Position numbers and translations under genes: made by a program
Notes under the pieces: generated by a model
What the model saw: only the letters and a program-made list of their open reading frames with translations
Told to the model about the DNA's origin: nothing
Database searches by the model: none
DNA from: Euglena gracilis
Lineage: Eukaryota > Euglenida > Euglenophyceae > Euglenales
Direction: 5' to 3'
DNA length: 64,000 nt
NCBI GenBank assembly: GCA_039621445.1
Contig: CP154954.1
Span: 67,118,714-67,182,713 of the forward strand
In this document: positions 1 to 12,447 of the stretch, piece by piece
Position numbering within the stretch: position 1 is the first letter of the stretch
How the letters are laid out: each line of letters begins with the position of its first letter

Positions 1-3000
1 CGGAAGGCTGAAAAACGGCCAAGTCCCGTGGGAACCCCTTTTGGGGGGCCCCGTACGGGCCCCAAAACGGTCCGGACGGGCGGGGGTATGTGGGGTGTAT
101 ACAGGCCACTTTGGGGTCCCCCATGGTTGGTTTGGGTCCCCGGGTGGGTCCGTGCAGTTCCCCATCCGTTTTGGGAAAATTTCAAAAAATCGATTTTTTG
201 GCCCCCGGAAGGCTGAAAAACGGCCAAGTCCCGTGGGAACCCCTTTTGGGGGGCCCCGTACGGGCCCCAAAACGGTCCGGACGGGCGGGGGTATGTGGGG
301 TGTATACAGGCCACTTTGGGGTCCCCCATGGTTGGTTTGGGTCCCCGGGTGGGTCCGTGCAGTTCCCCATCAGTTTTGGGAAAACTTCAAAAAATCGATT
401 TTTTTTTGGCCCCCGGAAGGCTGAAAAACGGCCAAGTCCTGTGGGAACCCCTTTTGGGGGCCCCGTACGGGCCCCAAAACGGTCCGGACGGGCCGGGGGT
501 ATGTGGGGTGTATACAGGCCACTTGGGGGTCGCCCATGGTTGGTTTGGGTCCCCGGGTGGGTCCGTGCAGTTCCCCATCCGTTTTGGGAAAATTTCAAAA
601 AAATGGTTTTTTTCCCCCCCGGAAGGTGGAAAAAGGGCAAGGTCCTGGGGGAACCCCTTTTGCCACCCCCGTACCGGGCCCAAAAACGGCCCGGCGGGGC
701 GGGGGTATGTGGGGTGTATACAGGCCACTTTGGGGTCCCCCATGGTTGGTTTGGGTCCCCGGGTGGGTCCGTGCAGTTCCCCATCCGTTTTGGGAAAACT
801 TCAAAAAATCGATTTTTTGGCCCCCGGAAGGCTGAAAAACGGCCAAGTCCCGTGGGAACCCCTTTTGGGGGGCCCCGTACGGGCCCCAAAACGGTCCGGA
901 CGGGCCGGGGGTATGTGGGGTGTATACAGGCCACTTGGGGGTCCCCCATGGTTGGTTTGGGTCCCCGGGTGGGTCCGTGCAGTTCCCCATCCGTTTTGGG
1001 AAAATTTCAAAAAATCGATTTTTTGGCCCCCGGAAGGCTGAAAAACGGCCAAGTCCTGTGGGAACCCCTTTTTGCCACCCCCGTACGGGCCCCAAAACGG
1101 TCCGGACGGGCCGGGGGTATGTGGGGTGTATACAGGCCACTTGGGGGTCCCCCATGGTTGGTTTGGGTCCCCGGGTGGGTCCGTGCAGTTCCCCATCCGT
1201 TTTGGGAAAACTTCAAAAAAATCGATTTTTTGGCCCCCGGAAGGCTGAAAAACGGCCAAGTCCCGTGGGAACCCCTTTTGGGGGGCCCCGTACGGGCCCC
1301 AAAACGGTCCGGACGGGCCGGGGGTATGTGGGGTGTATACAGGACTCTTGGGGTCCCCCATGGTTGGTTTGGGTCCCCGGGTGGGTCCGTGCAGTTCCCC
1401 ATCGTTTTTGGGGAAAACTTCAAAAAAAATCGATTGTTGGCCCCCGGAAGGCTGAAAAACGGCAAGTCCCGTGGGAACCCCTTTTGGGGGGCCCCGTACG
1501 GGCCCCAAAACGGTCCGGACGGGCCGGGGGTATGTGGGGTGTATACAGGCCACTTTGGGGTCCCCCATGGTTGGTTTGGGTCCCCGGGTGGGTCCGTGCA
1601 GTTCCCCATCAGTTTTGGAAAACTTCAAAAAATCGATTTTTTGCCACCCGGAAGGCTGAAAAACGGCCAAGTCCTGTGGGAACCCCTTTTTGCCACCCCC
1701 GTACGGGTCCCAAAACGGTCCGGACGGGCCGGGGGTATGTGGGGTGTATACAGGCCACTTGGGGGTCCCCCATGGTTGGTTTGGGTCCCCGGGTGGGTCC
1801 GTGCAGTTCCCCATCGTTTTGGGAAAATTTCAAAAAATCGATTTTTTGGCCCCCGGAAGGCTGAAAAACGGCCAAGTCCCGTGGGAACCCCTTTTGGGGG
1901 GCCCCGTACGGGCCCCAAAACGGTCCGGACGGGCCGGGGGTATGTGGGGTGTATACAGGCCACTTGGGGGTCCCCCATGGTTGGTTTGGGTCCCCGGGTG
2001 GGTCCGTGCAGTTCCCCATCCGTTTTGGGAAAACTTCAAAAAATCGATTTTTTGCCACCCGGAAGGCTGAAAAACGGCCAAGTCCCGTGGGAACCCCTTT
2101 TGGGGGGCCCCGTACGGGCCCCAAAACGGTCCGGACGGGCCGGGGGTATGTGGGGTGTATACAGGCCACTTGGGGGTCCCCCATGGTTGGTTTGGGTCCC
2201 CGGGTGGGTCCGTGCAGTTCCCCATCCGTTTTGGGAAAATTTCAAAAAATCGATTTTTTGGCCCCCGGAAGGCTGAAAAACGGCCAAGTCCCGTGGGAAC
2301 CCCTTTTGGGGGGCCCCGTACGGCTTGGCAACCCAAAAAACGGTGCATGGCCCCTCTAAAACGGAGCAGCGATGGAGACGGAAACCGGACGTGCCGGTGG
2401 TATGCTGGGGCTGTATACAGGCCACTTGGGGGTCGCCCATGATTGGTTTGGGTCCCCGGGTGGGTCCGTGCAGTTCCCCATCAGTTTTGGGGAAATTTCA
2501 AAAAATCGATTTTTTGGCCCCCGGAAGGCTGAAAAACGGCCAAGTCCCGTGGGAACCCCTTTTTTGCCACCCCCGTACGGGCCCCAAAACGGTCCGGACG
2601 GGCCGGGGGTATGTGGGGTGTATACAGGCCACTTGGGGGTCCCCCATGGTTGGTTTGGGTCCCCGGGTGGGTCCGTGCAGTTCCCCATCCGTTTTGGGAA
2701 AACTTCAAAAAATCGATTTTTTGCCACCCGGAAGGCTGAAAAACGGCCAAGTCCCGTGGGAACCCCTTTTGGGGGGCCCCGTACGGGCCCCAAAACGGTC
2801 CGGACGGGCCGGGGGTATGTGGGGTGTATACAGGCCACTTGGGGGTCCCCCATGGTTGGTTTGGGTCCCCGGGTGGGTCCGTGCAGTTCCCCATCAGTTT
2901 TGGGAAAACTTCAAAAAATCGATTTTTTGGCCCCCGGAAGGCTGAAAAACGGCCAAGTCCCGTGGGAACCCCTTTTTTGCCACCCCCGTACGGGCCCCAA

Positions 3001-4570
3001 AACGGTCCGGACGTGCCGGGGGTATGTGGGGTGTATACAGGCCACTTGGGGGTCCCCCATGGTTGGTTTGGGTCCCCGGGTGGGTCCGTGCAGTTCCCCA
3101 TCCGTTTTGGGAAAACTTCAAAAAATCGATTTTTTGGCCCCCGGAAGGCTGAAAAACGGCCAAGTCCCGTGGGAACCCCTTTTGGGGGGCCCCGTACGGG
3201 CCCCAAAACGGTCCGGACGGGCCGGGGGTATGTGGGGTGTATACAGGCAACTGGGGGGCCCCCATTGTTTGGTTGGGGCCCCGGGTGGGTCCGTGCAGTT
3301 CCCCATCAGTTTTGGGAAAACTTCAAAAAATCGATTTTTTGGCCCCCGGAAGGCTGAAAAACGGCCAAGTCCCGTGGGAACCCCTTTTGGGGGGCCCCGT
3401 ACGGGCCCCAAAACGGTCCGGACGGGCCGGGGGTATGTGGGGTGTATACAGGCCACTTGGGGGTCCCCCATGGTTGGTTTGGGTCCCCGGGTGGGTCCGT
3501 GCAGTTCCCCATCTTTTTGGGAAATTTTCAAAAATCGATTTTTTGGCCCCCGGAAGGCTGAAAAAACGGCCAAGTCCTGTGGGAACCCCTTTTGGGGGGC
3601 CACCCCCCTACCGGTCCCAAAACCGGTCCGGACGGGCCGGGGGTATGTGGGGTGTATACAGGCCACTTGGGGGTCCCCCATGGTTGGTTTGGGTCCCCGG
3701 GTGGGTCCGTGCAGTTCCCCATCCGTTTTGGGAAAACTTCAAAAAATCGATTTTTTGGCCCCCCGAAGGCTGAAAAACCGCCCAAGCCCCGTGGAAACCC
3801 TTTTGGGGGGCCCCGTACGGGCCCCAAAACGGTCCGGACGGGCCGGGGGTATGTGGGGTGTATACAGGCCACTTGGGGGTCCCCCATGGTTGGTTTGGGT
3901 CCCCGGGTGGGTCCGTGCAGTTCCCCATCCGTTTTGGGAAAACTTCAAAAAAATCGATTTTTTGGCCCCCGGAAGGCTGAAAAACGGCCAAGTCCCGTGG
4001 GAACCCCTTTTGGGGGGCCCCGTACGGGCCCCAAAACGGTCCGGACGGGCCGGGGGTATGTGGGGTGTATACAGGCCACTTGGGGGTCCCCCATGGTTGG
4101 TTTGGGTCCCCGGGTGGGTCCGTGCGGTTCCCCATCGTTTTTTTAAAATTTTCAAAAAATCGATTTTTTGCCCCCCGGAAGGCTGAAAACGGCCAAGTCC
4201 AGTGGGAACCCCTTTTGGGGGGCCCCGTACGGGCCCCAAAACGGTCCGGACGGGCCGGGGGTATGTGGGGTGTATACAGGCCACTTGGGGGTCCCCCATG
4301 GTTGGTTTGGGTCCCCGGGTGGGTCCGTGCAGTTCCCCATCAGTTTTGGGAAAATTTCAAAAAATCGATTTTTTGCCCCCCGGAAGGCTGAAAAACGGCC
4401 AAATCCTGTGGGATCCCCCTTTTGGGGGGCGTCGTACGGGCCCCAAAACGGTCCGGACGGGCCGGGGGTATGTGGGGTGTATACAGGCCACTTGGGGGTC
4501 CCCCATGGTTGGTTTGGGTCCCCGGGTGGGTCCGTGCGGTTCCCCATCGGTTTTGGGTAATTTTCAAAAA
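1..4570. repeat. ~205-bp tandem satellite array, about 22 copies
   Basis: Twenty-two starts of the unit CGGAAGGCTGAAAA (one variant near 620) recur at 203-210 bp intervals; one interval near 2269-2521 is longer. Each unit contains GTGTATACAGG, GGTCCGTGCAGTTCCCCATC and the palindrome AAAAATCGATTTTT. Two variants alternate irregularly: one reads GGGGGGCCCCGTACGGG before the GTATGTGGGG block, the other TTGCCACCCCCGTACGGG. One unit (about 2320-2420) is clearly divergent. The array runs off the left edge. Long open frames exist on both strands in several frames, but they only reflect the repeat. Confidence 0.97.
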
Positions 4571-5037
4571 TCCATTTTTTGACCCCAAAATGGCCAAAAA
4601 TGCGCGTACCCCCCTGGTGCCGGGGCCCCCTTTTTTCGACCTTCGACGGCCCGTATCTGGGCCAAGCCGGTCAGCCGGATCCCCGGGTCTCCACCAGTGG
4701 TTGGGGGGCCCCAGGGGCTTTAATTTTGCCTGGGGGGTGTTTCCTTCAACTCCCCACGGGTTTCGAGATGTTTTGGAAAAATCGATTTTTTGACCCCAAA
4801 ATGGCCCCCGCGGCGAAAATTCTTCTAAGTCGGAAGGGACGCCGGGGGTACCACCAGTTCACCATACCTAGGTGTCTCGTCGAGTCCTGGGACCTATTCC
4901 ATCATTTGTCCTCCTATCCGAATATAATACACTTTTGTTGTTTTCGGGGCCTGACAACGCACACAGAAAAAGTTATTCAAAAAGCAAAAAAATTTCGTTG
5001 TTGTTGTTGTTGTTCATGTATGTACTTATGTAAGTGA
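4571..5037. other. Decayed satellite edge, then no recognisable feature
   Basis: Positions 4571-4800 still contain satellite-like pieces (AAAAATCGATTTTTTGACCCC near 4780 and a GGGTCCCC block), but they no longer align as full units. From 4860 to 5037 I see nothing identifiable. Confidence 0.6.
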
Positions 5038-5365
5038 TGTATGTATGTATGTATGCATGCATGCATGAATGTATGTAGGTATGTATGTATGTATGTATGT
5101 ATGTATGTATGTATGTATGTATGTATGTATGTATGTATGTATGTATGTATGTATGTATGTATGCATGTACATATGTATGTATGTATATATGTATGTATGT
5201 ATGAATGTATGTGTGTATGTATGTATGTATGCATGTATGTATGTATGTATGTATGTATGTATGTATGTATGTATGTATGTATGTATGTATGTATGTATGT
5301 ATGTATGTATGTATGTATGTATGTATGTATGTATGTATGTATGTATGTCTGTATGCATGCATGTT
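5038..5365. repeat. TATG tetranucleotide microsatellite
   Basis: About 330 bp of near-perfect ATGT/TATG repeats, with a few GCATGC and ATATAT interruptions near 5053, 5162 and 5352. Every frame stays open as Tyr/Met/Cys/Val repeats; this is not coding. Confidence 0.98.
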
Positions 5366-5871
5366 GGAGATACATATGTGTGCATGTGCATGCATATACG
5401 TCCACATAAAGAAAACTGGCTGCCATTCTGGAGCAAATCAGGAGCAATCTAGTGGCCTGCCCTTTGAAAGGCCTGCACTCAAGATTTACGCTTCCCTGCT
5501 GGAAGGGAATTGAAAATTTTTTCACCTTCTCCAGGCAAACTTGTCATTATGCATAAATGAATAACATGTTAGGCAACATGCTGGTTCTAAACATATGTAA
5601 TTTGGTGTCTGTGGACAGGCCACTCTCCCACAAAAACGCCAACACATCATTTGGATAGTGAGTTCTCCTGTGTAAAATGGGTGGCCAATCCAGTCATGCA
5701 CCCCACCAACCCGCAACCTCTGGCCACAGGGTGGTCAGAGTTCAGGGAAGGTGGGTGGACAAAGAAGGGTCGCACAGCGGGGAAAAAAGGAGCGATTAAA
5801 AACGTGCCAAAAAGAGCGCAGGAAAAAATGGCAGGAAACGCAGTGGCAGTGGCTCATCGCAGGGCTCACAC
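5366..5871. other. No recognised exon; 3' side of the WDR6-like gene
   Basis: On the minus strand this lies downstream of the last recognised WDR6-like exon. A conventional donor (GTGTGAGC) starts the intron at 5871. No further WD-repeat exon was recognised before the microsatellite. Confidence 0.5.
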
Positions 5872-8800
5872 CAGAGCACGACGTCGTTGTATATGGTCCC
5901 TGCGGCCACCACCAGCGCGTCCGCCGTGTCGCCCCACAGCGCCATCGAATACAGCAGCGCCCACGGGGCACACCGCAGCCGAGCTGACCCAAGACTGGTG
6001 TGCATAAGAAACGCGCCAGCTCGGCTGTACCCAAAAAAAGGGTGTGTCGTGCAGCTCTGCGCCACTGCCCGGAACTGCCCTCCTCCCGCCAAAAGAATGC
6101 ACTTTGACACTGTGTTGGGACCAGGGGCAGGTGGCCCCTGCAGCGATCAACTCAGCAAGTCCAAAAAAGCGTGTAAGGCACCCAAATGAACACACATCTG
6201 CACAAAAAAACCGCGCGCGCTCACAGACACACACAACGCCAACGAATGCACTCGCCAGCCCCGCCAGAACGGCCCGTTCCACCCTACTCCAGAGCTCCAC
6301 AAAGTTGTGGGCGAAGCCAACAGCCAGCACGTCCCTGGAGGAAAGAAGGCGGCCACCGCACCAGCCATGTGGCTTGCGCTCGCATGCCGCGTTTGGAAAA
6401 CCAACGCCAAGAGGGGCCAAATCTGTTTCCCGGCAGAGCTTCGATAAGGGGGTGACCGCAGCCATGGCTGCAGTCATGACTTTTGGGACGGCCAAGAAAA
6501 CCCGTAGCGAAAAAGTTGGAGAATTTGCGGTTGCTTGTCCTGCCAGAGTGTCTTTTAATTTATTGATACACTCAGTAAAGAAAGCCTTCTTCTAGTAAAT
6601 TAAGAAAATCCTCACTCCTGGAAGTTTTCGAACTTTTGTTCGTACCCCGCCATATTCATCCATCCCCCATCTCAGGCAAAGGCCTGGCCAAGGTAGAGGA
6701 GGCAGCCAGATGCCTGGTGAGTGTCACCGTGCAGGTTGTCGTTCTGCGCGGCTGCACTGCACCTGTAAATAACCCGTCCTCTGTGGAATCCCTGATGGCT
6801 TGCAATTCCCCTGCAAAAGGAGCAACCTCCGTTTGACGGTACATCTACATACGCTGTGTGCCAGGTCCTCCTTGGCCCTGGTGCTAACGTTGCAGATATG
6901 ACAGCAAAACTACCAGTGGCTGGTATGCTTGTATGACTGTCTCTCAGCTCCTCGACATCATCCGAGCAAAGCCCGTGGTTCAAATGACCGGGATTTGCGA
7001 GGAGAGGCGTTTTGAACTGGGGCGGCACCTGCTAGAGCCCACCCAGCGCACGCAGTGGACCCAGTCGCTGCAGGCGTCGATGCTCCATTGGCGGTCGATG
7101 CGGCCAACCAAGGGCCCTGGGAGGCGGGAGGCGCTTCGTAAAGCCGCCTGGAATTGGGGGTGCTCCGAACTACGCGAGTTTTGCTTCTGTCGGGCGTTCC
7201 CGGACTGTCTCCAGCGACCAAAACAGCCCGCCAAAATGGGAGTTTCGTTTATGAATGCATTGGGGCCGGATACACACAAATTCAGGCGATTCAAACAAAA
7301 CTGATTTCTGAGAGCTTCCAGAAAAATTTCGTTCACTTCCAGTAGCACCAAATTTGGTGAAAACTTTGCGTCAGGGTTTTTTTTAAGACCAGGGGGGAGG
7401 GGGTCCCCCCCCTGCCCACCCACCCCCTGAGGGGGGGCCCGAGGGGGGGGACCCACTCCATTTTGCCCGAAAATGGCCAAAAATCGCGAAAAATGCTAAA
7501 ATAGCACCTTTTCAAAATTTTCGGCGCCTTCGGCACAAAAAAATACATCCCCCGGGGGGGGGGGGGGGCTCGGCCGGACCCACACCCTCCCCCCGGGGTC
7601 CAAGACAAAAGAAAACCCTGCTTTGCGTGCACGTGTGGGCATGCATCAAGGAGCCAGTTTTTGAGGAACGAACTTGGTTACCCAAGACTTTTCCTGATGA
7701 GTCACAGCTGTCTGGAGAGACTGTTGGGGTGGGTATGGGCTCATAGCAATTCTTTTCAGCGAATATTTTATAAAATATCTGCAAACCAAATTCAAACAAG
7801 GCAGCAGAAAGGCAACGCCAGGCAACACTCTTACAGTTATTCAAGGGAATCTGGCACAAATGTTCTTGTCCAGCTGCCATTGAAAGGGGGGGATATGGTG
7901 GAGGGGGTGACCTTCTGCATATGGGCGAAGGAGGAAGACGCAGACACGTTTTTGCCCAAATGCCACCACTAGGGCCTCCCCCTCCTCGTGGTGGGGGCCG
8001 TCGACAGCAGGCACCTATGGTCACTTCCCTTTCAGCCCTGGTCGGCAAATAGTCGGCCATAGGTGGGGTCATGCCAACAAAAAATGAGCATATATCACGG
8101 CCTACAATGCACTGTTAAACACTTTTAACCACTTTTGTTACTTTCACCAACTTTTGCCCACTTTTGACCTCTTTTGACCGCTTTCGGGAAGCTTTTGGCC
8201 AGTTTTATACCAGGCTTCTGCTTGAGGGTTTGCGGTGCCCCCCCCCCCCCCAGGGGGCTGGTGGACCTGGGGGGGGGGAGAATCTGTTAGCAGGGCTAGC
8301 TAGTGGAATTTCTTTTCAGTGACCAGTGCAAAGCGCCGATTTTTTTGGACTCCCAAGACTGGCCAAAAATGCCTGTTTTTGGCCAGTTTGTTTTTTTATA
8401 GAAAAAAACCAGCCAAAAAAAACCATCAAGAACCTCATTTCCACCAGACGATGAAGAAATGTTGGTCATGCCGCCATTGCCAAGGCAGCCCAATGCAATT
8501 AAAGTGCAATCAGTTTTGTGTGGATCACTCCACACATTTTGTGTTCTGAGTGGATCACTCCTCCCATCAATTCCATGTTGATGCTGCCACTTCGGCTGAC
8601 AAACCACAAAATCGGCCCTGATCGGCCCTGTCGACCCTGGTCGGAACCCCCACCTACAGGGGTCTTGAAAATAATAGTACGCCCTGGTTGCACCTGGTCG
8701 GCCCTGGTCGGCCGTTGGTGCCTGGTTGACAGTGAAGCCATGGATGCAGCCTGCAAGGGCACGAGCACACACTGCCCAGGGAAGATGATGGTGTGGGGGA

Positions 8801-9477
8801 CATTGGTTGTGGCTGTTGATTTTCATTTGTTTTCCGGACACTTGCCTTTCTGCGTCAATTATGTTCTCATTGGTGAAAATTTTATTTTTTAGGCAGCTAT
8901 TTGTGTGTGTTACAAATTCCAAAATATGATGCACAAAGATATAAAGCCGACCAAAAAGTAAAAAGTAGACATAAAACTGCCAGCAAGAGAACAAATGCAA
9001 AAACTGCAGGATTCTTTTTAAGACGCCGGGGTCGATGAATCCATGCACACATTTTGTATGTACTTTGAATGCATATATATGCACACACAATGCTTCCAAA
9101 TTGAAAATTTGTAAATTGCATGTAGTATGACATATATGTAGTATGGCAATATACATATTCTAAGAAATTATATCATTACGTATATTTTATGCACAACTAT
9201 GTAAATTTTGTGATAATCCAGGCATGCACATGTCACACACATTACTCATACACTTGAAGAAAACTCAAACTGATACACAATCGGGATGTATTATCCGGAA
9301 TTTCGTTACTGAGGAGACCATCCACGACTCCGCCACACCACCCGGCAACAACTCAACGCTGCCTTCCTCTGAACCGGTGGCCACGCCGTACAAGAAGAGA
9401 ACGCCTCCACGCCCACAGAGCACGGAACCGGCGGCGAGGTCGATGGCTGTCACTGGGCAGGCCAGGACCCCCATCGA
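5872..9477 (-). CDS. WDR6-like WD40 protein, N-terminal exons (partial)
   Basis: Four exons on the minus strand match the start of WDR6, the WD-repeat partner of a tRNA 2'-O-methyltransferase (Trm734/FTSJ1 system). Exon 9477 to about 9340 encodes CPVTAIDLAAGSVLCGRGG, the first blade. Exon 7116-7029 encodes DWVHCVRWVGSSR. Exon 6334-6252 encodes DVLAVGFAHNFVELW. Exon 5983-5872 encodes LLYSMALWGD and VAAGTIYNDVVLW. The last three join in frame with GT-AG boundaries and follow the order of human WDR6 (DWIWDARWLEG, LALGHNSVVLYD, then the VAG..N.LLVW strand). The donor of the first exon and at least one exon between 9340 and 7116 were not found. WDR6 proteins are about 1000 residues, so most of the gene lies beyond the satellite or is lost. 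Family assignment is by motif recall, not alignment. Confidence 0.72.
7117..9339. other. WDR6-like intronic region with degenerate repeats
   Basis: No convincing exon. At 8009-8110 there is a copy of the GCACCTATG / GGTCGGC / AACAAAAAATGAGCATATATCAC sequence that also occurs at 14840-14980. At 8211-8500 there is a degenerate relative of the CAGGCTTTTGC element family (CAGGCTTCTGCTTGAGGG, then TAGCTAGTGGAA and CAGTGACC). Poly-C/poly-G blocks lie at 7395-7460 and 7550-7600. Confidence 0.5.
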
Positions 9478-9602
9478 CTGTGGCAGAAAGGAAGACAAAA
9501 TCCGGCGCGCGCGCGCATGCGAGAGTCAAATTAAAGAAATAAAAGGCCTCGCATGGCTTATGAAATTATGTGGTGTACATCAGACCGTCGTCATTGCACC
9601 AA

Positions 9603-9627
9603 ACACACACACACACACACACACACC
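9603..9627. repeat. (CA)n microsatellite
   Basis: About 12 perfect CA dinucleotides. The surrounding 9500-10489 holds no recognised gene; paired TTAGATTAGAT and AATATTAG motifs occur at 9642-9705. Confidence 0.9.
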
Positions 9628-10497
9628 TTCCCTCCAATCTTAGATTAGATCTTAGATTAGATTATACAAAATATTAGAAACTAATATTTTGTTTCTAATA
9701 TTTTGTCATTATTATCAGAAAGGCGGGAGCGCTTCGGGGTCGCTCCCCTCTCCATTTCTCTCCTCTCCCTGTGTTTCTCTCTGTCTCACGTCCTCTTACC
9801 TTTCAGGTTTGAAAAAGAAAAGTTGGTTTGATTGCATCGCACACAAGCAAGCACATAGGCACATTCCCGCACCTGTACCAGAGGGAGGAAACTTTCGAAG
9901 AAACTGAAACCATAAAACCTCCATGCCCGGAGGTTTATCTGCCCAGTGTGTCATTAGGTAGCCCCTGTGGCACAGCAGTGCAGTTTGTCCGCTTTGCGAT
10001 TTGTTCACACCATGCCAAAAAACAGACTTCCCCACCAACTTTGGAAAATGTATAATAAGAAGAAAAAAATAGTTTAAATGCTTTACTTAAATAAACAATT
10101 TGGTGTCCCCTCTCAATGACAAAAATGATGAAACGCCTTTTCTGATTCTCTGGATATTGGATAGCAACACAACATAAACCAATTATCAAAATAATTATAC
10201 ATTTGTAAGATACCCACTGAATGGCACAAAAAAAAGAGGGCAGGAATGGCATTAATGTATAGGCTGCAATGTGTGTCTGCACATCTCTGCCCCCCCCAGC
10301 AAAAATACCTCCCATCCACCAGCCATTAGGGCCAACCATCCCAGAGACAACCAAGACAACCCACCCAAATAATAAAGCCCCTGGTTTATTATTTGGGCAC
10401 CCAAAGTCGGGTTCTAAAGAGTTTTTGTCTTTCAGGGATTTATTATTCGGGCGTTAATTATTCAGTTTATGATATTTATTTATTAAGTTTATTATTA

Positions 10498-11631
10498 CAG
10501 GGGGGGCAAAAACTGCACACGGGCAGGTCAAAAACAGCACTGCAAAAAACTGCAAAAAAAACTGCAAAAAAAAACGGCAAAAAAAAAAAAGCAAAAAACA
10601 GCAAAAAAATAAAAGTAAACAAAAAATAACAATAAACAAGCTGAAATGGTGTGCATATGCAAAACAACGTAAATTGTGACCACATGAGAACGCCCCAATT
10701 CACCTAATCTTTTTCACCGCTTTGGAGCTGATGACGACAAAAATGGAAGCAATCAATCAAGGTGCACTGCACATGGTTTTTCATGCACTGAAACGCAAGT
10801 CATGTGTTTGGTTTGGATGCTGGGTCACACTGGTTTTCCTGCACCAAAGCTTGTAACGGCCATGCCCACGAAGGTGCCAAACGGCTAAATATGGAAAAAA
10901 TGCACACACCCATATGCAGAAATTTTCTATGCCTTCAATTCTTGCAGGGGATGTTCAGCTTTGGAACTTTCGGTCCATCACCTGGTGAATTTTACCCTGT
11001 CACGATGAAAAAAATGAAAAAAAAATATACAAAACTAAAAAAAAAATCTACAACAACCATCACAAACTTTGAACACTGTCTTTAATGGATTGCCAAATGG
11101 TCTACCACCTGGGAATTTCTTGCAAATAAGAAAGAACTTCTTGCTCTTTGAAGCATTTGGCTTGTGTGATATTTGGCCACAATGCTTGGGACAAGGCCCA
11201 ATCTTCTTCAGTGCTCCTTTGCGTCTCCACGAATCTCAAAATCTTCAACTCCAACTTCAACCAAAATTTGCACAAAAAAAACAGTTTTTGGATTTAGTCC
11301 CTAGGAATCCCAAAATAATTAGTCGAATCTGCTCAGGAGTGTGCAAATGACGATTGCCAAAATAAGCATCGTGACATCTGTCACCACATGCACAGGTTGG
11401 AGGTGGAGCAATTTTGGTTGGGGAACAGATGATGCTTTTTCTTGAGAAACACCCTTCAAATGATATAATCCAGCGTAACAAGGTGCAGAGCACCAAAAAA
11501 TGAGCACCACAGGTTTCCTCAAAACTGGAGTAAAAAAAAACTGCAAAAAACTGCACGTGTGCAGTTTTTCCAGAAAAAAAAAGCCGCAAAAAACTGCAAA
11601 AACTGCACGGTGCATATTTTCCCCCTCCCTG
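10498..11631. mobile_element. hAT-like non-autonomous element, family 3, with 8-bp target duplication
   Basis: Starts CAGGGGGGG followed by CAAAAACTGCAC and ends GTGCATATTTTCCCCCTCCCTG, so the ends are imperfect inverted repeats. The flanks are TATTATTA at 10490-10497 and TATTATTA at 11632-11639, an exact 8-bp duplication. The interior is 1.1 kb with runs of CTGCAAAAAA near both ends and no convincing coding sequence. A second, larger copy lies at 48255-50184. An 8-bp duplication with CAGGG ends fits the hAT superfamily; superfamily placement is inference. Confidence 0.88.
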
Positions 11632-11639
11632 TATTATTA

Positions 11640-12447
11640 TCATAATAAAAAGAAATAAAAAGAAATTCAAAAATTATCTGGGCGGCTTTCCGCTGCACTT
11701 TTCGGTCTGTTTATGCACAATGGAAACGATTTCTGGATTGATCATGGGCTCAATTTCAATGATGCCGGTCGTTTTCAGATGTATTGGTTATTCTGAGACC
11801 TTGTTTTTTTTTGTCCACCTGAGTGTTTTAGGGGGGGGGGAGGTGTTATTATCTGACAAACAGATGGTCCTTGGGGTTTGATTAAAAAATTTGAGGGCAT
11901 TGTCCCAGAGAATGAATCCTTTTGGAGACTCTTTTATTTTCTGGCAAGAACTGCACATACTTTGGTGAACAAGTTGTACAAAATTCAATGATTGTTGACA
12001 AAGACATGCAAACCACATTGCCACGTTGAATATCAAAATACCCACGGTAAAAAGGAATTGTGTAAATGTGTAATTCAAAACACAAAACACAACAACAGTT
12101 GCGCTCGAGAGCACCAACAATGTCAGGAGACAACGAGAAATGAGTCAAAAGACGGGATTGACGTGTCCGACCCTCTGGCAAGCCGGTAAATGGGTTTACT
12201 GCCAAGAGACGGAGTTGGGAGACCGTGGGCAGAGTCGGAGTTGGGGACAAAGCATTAATAACCATCCCCTGCTGTGGGAGGGGCTCACTTACACATTCAA
12301 AGAAGCAGTCAATCAGTTTTTTTTGCTGCCAGCGAATCATTTCCGACTGTGGTCCACAAAAAATATAAATGATTCCCAATCTCCAGCCCCGGACAGCCCC
12401 CTTCTTGCACAATACGACGGCGGGGCTGGGGCGGGGCTGGCGGTGGT
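11640..12447. other. Intergenic, downstream of the thioesterase gene
   Basis: No recognised gene. This is 3' of the thioesterase stop codon on the minus strand. A G-run occurs at 11831-11840. No polyadenylation signal was identified with confidence. Confidence 0.5.

Noticed and set aside
1-2440. Very long open frames (up to about 730 codons) on both strands of the satellite
   Set aside because: They repeat with the 205-bp period, are open in several frames at once and have no start or splice context. They are a composition artefact.
4973-5525. Long Tyr/Ile/His/Thr and Met/Tyr/Val/Cys open frames
   Set aside because: Pure translation of the TATG microsatellite.
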